64,000 nucleotides of DNA, from positions 4,663,364-4,727,363 of the forward strand of contig NZ_CP039253.1 in the NCBI RefSeq assembly GCF_004795915.1, read 5' to 3'. The notes beneath the pieces are model-generated. The model did no database searches. It was not told where the DNA came from and saw only the letters and a list, made by a program, of their open reading frames with translations. Both the position numbers and the translations under genes were made by a program. The DNA is from Rhodococcus sp. PAMC28707 (GTDB taxonomy: Bacteria; Actinomycetota; Actinomycetes; Mycobacteriales; Mycobacteriaceae). Shown piece by piece: positions 25,136 through 32,915 of the stretch; position 1 is the first letter of the stretch, and each line of letters opens with the position of its first letter.

Positions 25136-25708
25136 TCATCGACGTGGACACCAGCCAGGCAGCGAGAAAGCCACCCATTTGTCGATCTCGGCCCGCGAGC
25201 GAAGTCGAACGATATCGAGGTGAGGCAGGCGTTCGGACAGTTCGTCGATTCGCGTAGAGGTCTTGTGGTGCGTGGTCCACGCCCAACGAACAATATGGTC
25301 GGCTTCGAAAAGAATTCGGTGCAGCGGCGGCTCGATGTTGTCATTCCACAGGACTTCTCGCCTGAAGCGACGGCGGACGGTCCGCGTGACGACCTGCCGC
25401 ATCACACTTCGCCGCGGCAGGTCGAGCCAGACAACGAGGTCAGCGCGATCCGCTAGTTGGTCCCGAACTACGCCGTACTGCCATTCGGTCACCCACTCCG
25501 CTCGCGAACTGAATTCCGCCACGTCTGCTTCGAAAGATTCGCGACGAGTCCAGTCCGGACCGTGGTAGAGGGCGTCGATTTCGACGTGTTCGATACCGAG
25601 CGTGCGCGAGATCGCTGCGGAGAGAGTCGTCTTCCCCGCGCCTGAGGTACCGGCGACGATGATTCGCGCAGGCCGACCTCTCAGAGTGTCACCGGGACCG
25701 AGAATCAC
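25136..25708 (-). CDS. P-loop kinase-like protein (adenylate-kinase/FlaR-type)
   Basis: I take the GTG at 25708 as start (190 residues, VILGPGDTLRGRPARII). Walker A GTSGAGKTTLS follows, then HVEIDALYHGPDW, ADLVVWLDLPRRSVMRQVV, and an arginine-rich lid RTVRRRFRREVLWNDNIEPP. These mark the small P-loop NTPases annotated as FlaR or topology-modulation proteins, relatives of adenylate kinase with unknown substrate. It lies upstream of and on the same strand as the butyrolactone receptor, with a 105-nt gap. The open frame extends to 25903 but that part is less coding-like. Confidence 0.78.
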   Translation of the reverse strand: MILGPGDTLRGRPARIIVAGTSGAGKTTLSAAISRTLGIEHVEIDALYHGPDWTRRESFEADVAEFSSRAEWVTEWQYGVVRDQLADRADLVVWLDLPRRSVMRQVVTRTVRRRFRREVLWNDNIEPPLHRILFEADHIVRWAWTTHHKTSTRIDELSERLPHLDIVRLRSRAEIDKWVAFSLPGWCPRR

Positions 25709-25909
25709 ACCGGCTACCTTAGCTGGACTTGCAGCGTGCTCTCGCAGGGACGCTGTTATCGGTAGTCGTGGTCGACACCCGTCGCCATGGACGAGCATGC
25801 GACGGGTTGTCGGGATCGGATGTGGTGTTTCTTCGCTGCCCATGACCTCATGGTTGGCGACGAGGGGGCGGGACGCACACTTGTCGAACCAATGAAAGGG
25901 CACCGCATC

Positions 25910-25939
25910 ATGAACACAATGCAGCCGTACAAGCGATGA
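25910..25939 (+). CDS. Possible 9-residue leader peptide
   Basis: ATG at 25910, preceded by AAAGGG at about 10 nt, encodes MNTMQPYKR and stops at TGA inside the ATGA that starts the next gene (25936). The overlap suggests translational coupling of the DinB-like gene, which has no Shine-Dalgarno of its own. Short enough to be chance. Confidence 0.35.
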   Translation: MNTMQPYKR

Positions 25940-26532
25940 ACTCGATGAGGCTCCTCGCTGAGCTGACCCCCGCTGATCGACATCGAGTGATAGCCGCCGA
26001 CTTCACCGAAAATGTTGTGCTGGTGCGTGATTGGGATTTGCCCACTCCGGTCGAGGGCTGGGTCGTCCGGGATGTCGTTGCGCATCTGATCAACTGGTCA
26101 ACTGACTTCCTCAGTGTCGGCGGTCAGAAGTTACCACCTGGACCGGACATACAGTTCGATCCTGCAGCCGCTTGGCAGGCGCACGTCGATAGTGTGCAGG
26201 CCCTACTCGACGAAGCCACCGAGGAGAGCGAGTTCAGCCACCCGATGGTGGGCACCCACCGACTCGCCGACGCGATCGACCAGTTCTACACCTCGGATGT
26301 CTTCATGCACACTTGGGACCTAGCAACCGCCATCGGTCGAGCGCCGAACCTGGACCCTGCATTCGCCACACAGTTGCTCGTCGGTATGGCCGCAATACAA
26401 GACCTGCTGCGGTCCTCGGGCCAATACGGTCCGGCCGTCGCCGTGGCTGCCGACGCAGACCCTGTGACGCGACTGGCCGGCTTCGTCGGGCGAGATCCGA
26501 ACTGGCCAAAAAATTCGCTGCCGGGCAGCTGA
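25936..26532 (+). CDS. DinB-like/maleylpyruvate-isomerase N-domain (mycothiol-dependent type) protein
   Basis: 198 residues. Four-helix DinB-like fold with the metal-site motifs VVRDVVAHLINW and SDVFMHTWDLATAIG, and a short C-terminal part (AVAVAADADPVTRLAGFVGRDP). Members include mycothiol-dependent maleylpyruvate isomerase and many uncharacterised actinobacterial proteins (TIGR03083/TIGR03086-like). Starts at ATG 25936 or 25945. Divergent from the P-loop gene and upstream of the acyl-CoA carboxyltransferase. Substrate unknown; thiol-dependent S-transfer is a family inference. Confidence 0.82.
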   Translation: MNSMRLLAELTPADRHRVIAADFTENVVLVRDWDLPTPVEGWVVRDVVAHLINWSTDFLSVGGQKLPPGPDIQFDPAAAWQAHVDSVQALLDEATEESEFSHPMVGTHRLADAIDQFYTSDVFMHTWDLATAIGRAPNLDPAFATQLLVGMAAIQDLLRSSGQYGPAVAVAADADPVTRLAGFVGRDPNWPKNSLPGS

Positions 26533-26633
26533 CCAACTGTTGAGCATTCTCGGTGGCCCGTTCATGGACGATATTGCCCTGGATGGTGGACCCCGATAGC
26601 GAGAAATGCGGGTTTCGCTGAGAGGATGTCCTC

Positions 26634-26666
26634 ATGTGTGAAGTGGTCGACGGGCGTTGGACGTGA
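26634..26666 (+). CDS. Possible 10-residue leader peptide
   Basis: ATG at 26634 with GAGAGG nine nt upstream encodes MCEVVDGRWT and ends in TGA overlapping the GTG (GTGA, 26663-26666) of the carboxyltransferase gene, which lacks its own ribosome site. This is the second such coupled mini-ORF in under 1 kb. Confidence 0.4.
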   Translation: MCEVVDGRWT

Positions 26667-28186
26667 AGTCCCAAAACCGCCAGGATTGGGCCCCCCTCCT
26701 GCAAACGCTGGCCGGACGCCGTGAAGCCGCACGGTCCATGGGCGGGCCTGAGAAACTCGCCCGCCACCGGGCCGCCGGTCGAGTCGACGCCCGCACCAGA
26801 ATCGATGAACTGCTCGATCCGGGTAGCTTCATCGAAATCGGCACCCTGGCCGGCGACGGTTTCACTCCCGCGGACGCTTTCGTCGCAGGCTCCGGCCTCA
26901 TCGATGGCCGGCCTCTTCTGGTCGGGTCCGAAGACTTTTCGGTCAGCGGTGGTTCCATCGGCACCGCCGCCGCCACGAAGCGCGCCCGGATCGCGATCCT
27001 CGCAAAGCAGGAGCGACTCCCTGTGGTGATGATGCTCGAGGGTGCGGGGCACCGAGCCGTCAACGGCCTCCTCCCACACCGACCGGCACCCAATGATCTG
27101 CAGGCGATGAGCGAATTGGCTGGTCTGGTTCCCACTGTGGCTGTGGTTACCGGCCCGTCCGCCGGGCATGGGGCACTGACCGCGCCGCTGTCGGACTTCG
27201 TGGTGATGGTCGACGCGGATGCCGCGCTGTTCACCGCGGGCCCTCCACTGGTCCGTGCGTCGACAGGCGAGCAGGTCACCAAGAGCGAACTAGGTGGGCC
27301 CGCAATACATGCGGTGGAGAGTGGAGTCGTCCACAACGTTGTTGCTGACGTCGATGAGGCACTCGCGCTGGTGCGACGCTATTTGTCGTATTTCCCGAGC
27401 AGCGCTTGGAATCGCCCGCCCGCGACGACAGCGGTATCCGGGCACGATCTCGACGAGCGCGATCTCGATGACTTGTTGGACATCATCCCGCCGAATCCGC
27501 GGAAAAGCTACGACATGCGGGAAGTGCTGGAGCGGCTTGTAGACGCCGGGTCACTGTTGGAGATCCAGCCCGAGCATGGTGGTTCGATCATCACAGCCCT
27601 TGCCCGCATCGGCGGACATGTGGTGGCGATCGTCGCCAACCAACCACTGGTACTTGCCGGTGCGATCGATAGGGCGGCCGCAGAGAAAGCGGCTCGCTTC
27701 ATTTCGATGACCAGCGCATTCCACCTGCCACTGGTGCAGCTGGCGGATAATCCGGGTGTACTGGCCGGTAGCGTGTCGGAGCGCGCCGGAATCCTTCGGG
27801 CCTCGGCCCGGATGTTCGCCGCTCAGCATCGTGCGCAGGTTCCAAAGCTGCATGTGACCGTGCGTAAGGCCTTCGGTTTCGGCAGTTCGGTGATGGGGCA
27901 GAACGCGTTCGGCGGGCAAACTGTTTCGCTGGCGTTTCCCGGTGCCATGCTCGGTGGGATTCCGGCCGGTGTCGGCGGCGATACTGCCAAGGAGGATGAG
28001 CAGACACGAGCGGCACTGATCGAGAACGAAAACTCGGGCCCCTGGCGTTTGGCCGGCACGGTCACCTACGACGAGGTTATCGATCCGCGCCAGTTGCGGA
28101 ACGCATTGCTGGGAGGTCTGCGAATGGCCCGAGGTCGTGAGCCCGCACCGGTCGAACCAATTCGGCACATTGGCTACCTGCCCTGA
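26663..28186 (+). CDS. Acyl-CoA carboxylase carboxyltransferase (beta) subunit
   Basis: 507 residues from the GTG at 26663 (TTG at 26657 possible). The N-terminal crotonase-like half has KLARHRAAGRVDARTRIDEL, DPGSFIEIGTLAG and DFSVSGGSIGTAAATKRARI; the C-terminal half has PRKSYDMREVLERLVDAGS, LVQLADNPGVLAGSVSE, TVRKAFGFGSSVMG and AFPGAMLGGIPAGVG. This matches biotin-dependent carboxyltransferases for acetyl-, propionyl- or related CoAs (usually 510-540 residues). No biotin carboxylase or biotin-carrier gene is in the window, so it must pair with a partner encoded elsewhere. The acyl-CoA ligase follows 195 nt later, suggesting a shared catabolic pathway. Confidence 0.9.
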   Translation: MKSQNRQDWAPLLQTLAGRREAARSMGGPEKLARHRAAGRVDARTRIDELLDPGSFIEIGTLAGDGFTPADAFVAGSGLIDGRPLLVGSEDFSVSGGSIGTAAATKRARIAILAKQERLPVVMMLEGAGHRAVNGLLPHRPAPNDLQAMSELAGLVPTVAVVTGPSAGHGALTAPLSDFVVMVDADAALFTAGPPLVRASTGEQVTKSELGGPAIHAVESGVVHNVVADVDEALALVRRYLSYFPSSAWNRPPATTAVSGHDLDERDLDDLLDIIPPNPRKSYDMREVLERLVDAGSLLEIQPEHGGSIITALARIGGHVVAIVANQPLVLAGAIDRAAAEKAARFISMTSAFHLPLVQLADNPGVLAGSVSERAGILRASARMFAAQHRAQVPKLHVTVRKAFGFGSSVMGQNAFGGQTVSLAFPGAMLGGIPAGVGGDTAKEDEQTRAALIENENSGPWRLAGTVTYDEVIDPRQLRNALLGGLRMARGREPAPVEPIRHIGYLP

Positions 28187-28381
28187 GCTAAGCGGCAGAA
28201 CTAGCACGAGGTGAATTTCGCGCGTGCTGCCTGTGACGGTCGCTCGCCGTTGATGGCCCTTGATATACATACATGAGTTGCGAGTGAATTTTGTTTGGCG
28301 GAACACGGATCCAGTCGATGGACCGGGCGTTATCAGACAATCGGTCGTTGGATCGAGCGTGAACATCTCAAAAGAGGACGA

Positions 28382-30037
28382 ATGATGACTACAGAGTTGA
28401 CCATCCAAGAGCGACGAACGCAGGCACTTGCGGCGGTCACCGCCCCGGGGCGGCAATTCGAGCTTGTCTACGAGGACGTTCGCGGGCATCGAATGCAGGT
28501 GTTCAAAAACCGGGCGCGATCGCTGAGCGAGATTCTCGCTGCGTCGGCAGCCCGCGCTGATCGCGAGTACCTGGTATGTGGCGATCTTCGATTGACCTTT
28601 TCCGAGCACCACGACCGGGTGGCCTCGCTGAGTCGGGTGCTACAGGAGAAGTACGGTGTCGGCAAAGGCGACAGAGTGGCGCTCTTGGCGGCCAACAGCG
28701 CGGAATGGGTCCTCTCGTTCTGGGCTGTGACCGCACTGGGAGCGATAGCAGTCGGGATGAACTCGATGTGGTCGGCGCGCGAAACCACAGATGCCATCGA
28801 ACTCTGCACACCCATGCTCGTCGTAGCCGATGAAAAACGTCGAGCAATGCTCGACGATCCGAAAATTCCCGTGCTGACGATCGAGGAGGACATTCCTCGA
28901 CTCAGCCTCGAATACTCGGGCGCCGAATTGCCGCCTGCTGTGATCGAAGAGGACGACCCGGCGATCATCATCTTCACCAGCGGCACCACCGGAAGAGCGA
29001 AGGGAGCTACGCACTCGCATCGAAACGTGATTGCTGCAGTCGACTACTTCGCCGTCAATGACGCGGCAGCTACCGAGATGGGAATTTCACGTCCGGAACA
29101 ACGCCGCGTACTTCTCGCCGCGCCGCTGTTCCACATGATGTCGCTGCACAACTTGGTGGTTCCACGTTTGGTCTTCGGGGACGCGGTGGTGATCTACGTT
29201 GGAAGGTTCGACATAGACAAGGCGCTCCAGCTGGTCGAAAAGGAACAAGTGACCCAGTGGGGGATGGTGCCGACCATGGCCAACCGCCTCGTTCAGCTCG
29301 ATGACATCTCGGGTTATGATTTGTCCTCCCTCACCACAATTTCTCTGGGGTCGGCACCGTCCTCACCGTCACTGAAAACTGCGCTTCGCAAAGTTCTTCC
29401 TGACGCAGCGAAATCGCTGGGTACCACCTACGGGCTCACCGAATCCAGTTCAGCGGCGACAATCGCGACCGCCGCCGACATAGCGCTCTACGAAGACTCT
29501 GTAGGCACCCCGGTTATGACTATGCAGGTGCAGATCCAGGAGATCAGCGGAATCCAGGTCACGGACGGCGTCGAAGGCGAAATCTGCTTGAGAGGGCCAT
29601 TGGTGATGCTCGGCTACTGGAACGACGCCAACGCGACAGATGCTGCTATCGATGCTGACGGATGGCTGCACACGGGGGACATCGGTGTGATGCTCGACGG
29701 GCATCTTCGTCTGCGCAGTCGCCGATCCGACCTCATCATCAGAGGCGGCGAGAACATCTATCCAGCTGAGGTCGAAGCCGCACTCACGGAGCATCCCGCG
29801 GTGCAGGAATGTGCAGTGTTAGGCGTGGCGCACGAAGACCTTGGTCAAGAGGTAGTCGCCGTAGTAGTGACCGCGAGCGACACGACGGAAGCAGACCTGA
29901 AGGCCTTCATGTCCGAGCGCATTGCGCGGTACAAGGTCCCGACTCGCTGGGTTCTCACTCAGGTCGAGTTGCCGCGCAACGCCACAGGCAAAATCGTGCG
30001 GCGCGGCCTAGAGGCGTTTGCGCCGCCCACGACATAG
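28382..30037 (+). CDS. Acyl-CoA synthetase (class I adenylate-forming ligase)
   Basis: 551 residues from the first of two ATGs at 28382 (AGAGGA upstream). Motifs: P-loop-like IIIFTSGTTGRAKGATHSH, LLAAPLFHMMSLH, TTYGLTESSSAATIA, GWLHTGDIGVM, LRSRRSDLIIRGGENIYPAEVE and the terminal catalytic Lys in LPRNATGKIVRRGL. It activates a carboxylic acid with ATP and CoA, probably a fatty or alicyclic/aromatic acid; the substrate is not readable. Upstream, 28187-28381 holds only a promoter-like TATACAT region and no gene. It completes the carboxyltransferase/ligase pair. Confidence 0.94.
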   Translation: MMTTELTIQERRTQALAAVTAPGRQFELVYEDVRGHRMQVFKNRARSLSEILAASAARADREYLVCGDLRLTFSEHHDRVASLSRVLQEKYGVGKGDRVALLAANSAEWVLSFWAVTALGAIAVGMNSMWSARETTDAIELCTPMLVVADEKRRAMLDDPKIPVLTIEEDIPRLSLEYSGAELPPAVIEEDDPAIIIFTSGTTGRAKGATHSHRNVIAAVDYFAVNDAAATEMGISRPEQRRVLLAAPLFHMMSLHNLVVPRLVFGDAVVIYVGRFDIDKALQLVEKEQVTQWGMVPTMANRLVQLDDISGYDLSSLTTISLGSAPSSPSLKTALRKVLPDAAKSLGTTYGLTESSSAATIATAADIALYEDSVGTPVMTMQVQIQEISGIQVTDGVEGEICLRGPLVMLGYWNDANATDAAIDADGWLHTGDIGVMLDGHLRLRSRRSDLIIRGGENIYPAEVEAALTEHPAVQECAVLGVAHEDLGQEVVAVVVTASDTTEADLKAFMSERIARYKVPTRWVLTQVELPRNATGKIVRRGLEAFAPPTT

Positions 30038-30133
30038 GGATTCTCGACCCGATAGTGCACTTTCGACGCAGTCTGTGCAGTCGCTCGATGGCCACTCGCT
30101 GACCATCGAGCGACGACCTGCCGACACCAGCGG

Positions 30134-30742
30134 CTAGGACGTCTCACCGGAGGGCCAGCGCTCGGTGATCATCTCGGTCATCTCGTCCACCCAGGTCTCG
30201 TCGAGAGCGGAGTCGCGGCGAATGAGGATGCGGAAGATTGCAGTACCCGCCACAACCTCGGCGAGCATCGGCAGCTCGTCATCGCCTCGGCGCTCCTGAC
30301 GGAAGCGAGATTCGAAAGCTGTCAGATTGCCGGCCAACCGGGCGATCATTGTGCTGTGCACTTCAGGGTTGGCGACGGTGTCGGAAATCAGGCCCGGCAA
30401 CGCCATACGCACCTCAGGAGCGTCGAACATCGTGCGGATCGTTTCGACCAACGCCCGAATGTCCTGACGAACATCGCCGGAACCGTCCGGCGAGGGGATG
30501 GATTCGGCGGGTAGCACTGCCTCGTGGACAAGCTGTGCTTTGCCCGACCACCGCCGGTAGATGGCAGCAGTGGTGGTCCCGGCGTGCGCGGCAATCGCCG
30601 ACAGTGACAACGCGGAATAGCCCGTCTCGAGTATCAATTCGCGGGTCGCCGCAATGATCGCGGCATCGATCCTGCCGTCGCGCGGACGACCCGGTGCGAT
30701 CTGCGCTGTGCTATTGCCTTCCATGCGGTTTTCTGCTGTCAT
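30134..30742 (-). CDS. TetR/AcrR-family repressor
   Basis: 202 residues. DNA-binding part: GRPRDGRIDAAIIAATRELI, ETGYSALSLSAIAAHAGTTT, AAIYRRWSGKAQLVHEAVLP. C-terminal ligand domain is all-helical (RQDIRALVETIRTMFDAPEV, LAEVVAGTAIFRILI). Divergent from the lipocalin-like/LLM/PEP-synthase-like operon, with an AATAC...GTATT palindrome between, so it is the probable repressor of that operon. It resembles the TetR at 18374 in domain lengths and in its setting. Confidence 0.92.
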   Translation of the reverse strand: MTAENRMEGNSTAQIAPGRPRDGRIDAAIIAATRELILETGYSALSLSAIAAHAGTTTAAIYRRWSGKAQLVHEAVLPAESIPSPDGSGDVRQDIRALVETIRTMFDAPEVRMALPGLISDTVANPEVHSTMIARLAGNLTAFESRFRQERRGDDELPMLAEVVAGTAIFRILIRRDSALDETWVDEMTEMITERWPSGETS

Positions 30743-30759
30743 GACTTCAGCATAGTTCC

Positions 30760-30779
30760 AATACAGTGCGTATCGTATT
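30760..30779. promoter_or_regulatory. Candidate TetR operator
   Basis: AATAC (30760-30764) and GTATT (30775-30779) form an inverted repeat with a 10-nt spacer, in the 49-nt gap between the divergent TetR gene and the lipocalin-like gene. So narrow a gap means one site could block both promoters. Confidence 0.5.
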
Positions 30780-30791
30780 TGAGGGAGACTT

Positions 30792-31907
30792 GTGAAACTG
30801 AGCCCGCTCGACGAATACCCAATTCACCAAACCCCTGCGCCGATGAACTGGCCGGCCACGTCCGATCGAAACTTCTACGATCGCTCGTACTTCAACGTGC
30901 TCGACCGAAGTGGCCGCTTCATGGCTCTGACCGGAATCGGCTACTACCCGCGACTAGGCGTCAAGGACGCCTACTTCGTCGTCCGGCGCGGCGAGACTCA
31001 GACCGCAGTACACCTCAGCGACAGCATCGACGATGACCGCCTTAACCAGAACGTCAACGGCTACCGTCTCGACGTCATCGAGCCGTTGCAGGAGATGCAC
31101 CTGACACTGGCGCCGACTGAGGGCATTTCCGCAGATCTCACGTGGCGCGGGCTCTTCCCTGCCGCCCTGGAAAAGCCGCACGAGATGCTCACCGAGCGGC
31201 GGGTGACGTTGCAGGCGTGCCGCTTCGCGCAGGTCGGCTCCTGGCAAGGCTGGATCGATGTCGACGGCGAACGGTTGGAAGTCGATCATGACAGCAGTGT
31301 GGCCAGTCGCGACCGATCCTGGGGGATCCGACCTGTCGGTGAGACCGAGCCGTCCGGTCGGCCGGACGCCACTTTCCGTGGACTGTGGTGGCTCTACCTT
31401 CCACTGGCCTTCGACGACAACCAACTGTTCCTGATCCTGCAAGAGGATCCCGATGGCCATCGCAACCTGTACGACTGCACGCGACGCTGGCGAGACGGCC
31501 GCGTCGAACAACTCGACGGAGTGCGAGCCACCGTCGATTACCTGTCCGGGACGAGGATTCCGAAGGGCGTCCACGTCGAGTTCATGAATCGTGCCGGAGA
31601 GCGAATCCGACTTGATGTCGAATCGAAGCTGTTTGCGCCCATCGCTTTCGGGTCGGGCTACGGTGGGGACTCTTCGTGGTCACATGGCAGCTGGAAGGAC
31701 GGGCCGTTCGCCGAACGCGTCAGCTTCGACCTGTCGGACCCAGAGGTGATCGCCCGCGCGCCGTTCAGTCTCATCGACCATGTCGGCCATGCCGTGTGCA
31801 CGGAAGAAGATGGGACTACCCGTGAGGGCGCGGGTTTGTTCGAGCACGGGGTGATCGGCCCGCACCACCCGTCAGGTTTTTCCGACTGGACAGACGTAGC
31901 GAACTAG
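30792..31907 (+). CDS. Lipocalin-like (CrtC/AttH-type) protein, paralogue of 20330-21490
   Basis: 371 residues from a GTG at 30792 (GGGAG upstream). N-terminal LSPLDEYPIHQTPAP and TSDRNFYDRSYFN, central SRDRSWGIRPVGETEP, and C-terminal TREGAGLFEHGVIGPHHPSG correspond segment by segment to the protein at 20330. The fold inference is the same: a two-part lipocalin-like beta barrel. First gene of a three-gene operon with an LLM oxidoreductase and a PEP-synthase-like enzyme. Function unknown. Confidence 0.75.
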   Translation: MKLSPLDEYPIHQTPAPMNWPATSDRNFYDRSYFNVLDRSGRFMALTGIGYYPRLGVKDAYFVVRRGETQTAVHLSDSIDDDRLNQNVNGYRLDVIEPLQEMHLTLAPTEGISADLTWRGLFPAALEKPHEMLTERRVTLQACRFAQVGSWQGWIDVDGERLEVDHDSSVASRDRSWGIRPVGETEPSGRPDATFRGLWWLYLPLAFDDNQLFLILQEDPDGHRNLYDCTRRWRDGRVEQLDGVRATVDYLSGTRIPKGVHVEFMNRAGERIRLDVESKLFAPIAFGSGYGGDSSWSHGSWKDGPFAERVSFDLSDPEVIARAPFSLIDHVGHAVCTEEDGTTREGAGLFEHGVIGPHHPSGFSDWTDVAN

Positions 31908-31916
31908 GCGACGTCG

Positions 31917-32915
31917 ATGAAAATCATGACAGCGCTGTTCGGGCCCACCGACGCGGTCGAGCGCGCACAAGTGTTGCAGGAAGCCGGTGCATCCGGCGTG
32001 TTCACCTTCGAAGGGCCTTTCGACGTGTTCACCCCGCTGGTGCTGGCTTCGTCGGTGAAGGGTCTCGACGTGATGTCGAACGTCGCGATCGCGTTTCCCC
32101 GCAACCCGATTCAGCTCGCCCACCAAGCCAACGATCTGCAACTGCTCAGTGAGGGGCGTTTCATCCTGGGGCTCGGCACGCAGGTACGCGCGCAGATCGA
32201 GAAGCGCTATGGGGCCGAGTTCGATCGGCCGGTCGCGCGGATGAAGGAAATGGTGGGGGCGCTGCGAGCGATCTTCGCAACGTGGAATGACGGTGAACGA
32301 CTGGACTTCCGCGGTGAATACTACCGACACACCTTGATGACGCCGACCTTCGTACCGGGTCCGAACCCGTTCGGTCCGCCGCCGATCTACCTCGGCGCAC
32401 TCGGGCCTCGGTTGACGAAAGCCACCGCAGAAGTGGCCGACGGTCTGTTGGTGATGCCTTTCGGGTCGAAGCGGTTCCTTCACGAGAGGACGATGCCGGC
32501 CGTACGTGAAGGGCTCGCTGCTGCCGGTCGCAGCAAGGATGACTTCGAGGTGGTGCCCGAGATCATCGTGTCGGTCGACACTGGAAGAGACGACGACCAT
32601 GCCTCGACTCGAATGCTGTTGGCGTTCTACGGTTCCACCCCGGCATACCGGCCGGTGCTCGACGCCCACGGCTGGGGCGATCTTCAGCCGGAACTCAACA
32701 CTATGTCCAAGCAGGGCCGTTGGCAGGAGATGGCCACATTGATCGATGATCGAATACTGCACACCATCGCCGCCTGCGGCACTCCAGCCGAAATCGCCGC
32801 GCACATCCGCGACCGTGTCGACGGCGTGTCGGACCGAATCTGCCTGTATCAACCGGGCCCCATCGAGGTTGACGCGCTCGCCGAGATCGTAGACTCATTG
32901 GGAGGAAAACCATGA
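31917..32915 (+). CDS. LLM-class (probable F420-dependent) oxidoreductase
   Basis: 332 residues; ATG 31917 lies 9 nt after the preceding stop. A TIM-barrel luciferase-like protein: GPTDAVERAQVLQEAGASGV, NVAIAFPRNPIQLAHQANDL, LSEGRFILGLGTQVRAQIEKRYG (quoted in parts), PPPIYLGALGPRLTKATAEV. The first and last match the TIGR03617 subfamily of F420-dependent enzymes common in mycobacteria and rhodococci. Likely reduces or oxidises the compound handled by its operon partners. The stop overlaps the next ATG by 4 nt. Confidence 0.9.
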   Translation: MKIMTALFGPTDAVERAQVLQEAGASGVFTFEGPFDVFTPLVLASSVKGLDVMSNVAIAFPRNPIQLAHQANDLQLLSEGRFILGLGTQVRAQIEKRYGAEFDRPVARMKEMVGALRAIFATWNDGERLDFRGEYYRHTLMTPTFVPGPNPFGPPPIYLGALGPRLTKATAEVADGLLVMPFGSKRFLHERTMPAVREGLAAAGRSKDDFEVVPEIIVSVDTGRDDDHASTRMLLAFYGSTPAYRPVLDAHGWGDLQPELNTMSKQGRWQEMATLIDDRILHTIAACGTPAEIAAHIRDRVDGVSDRICLYQPGPIEVDALAEIVDSLGGKP

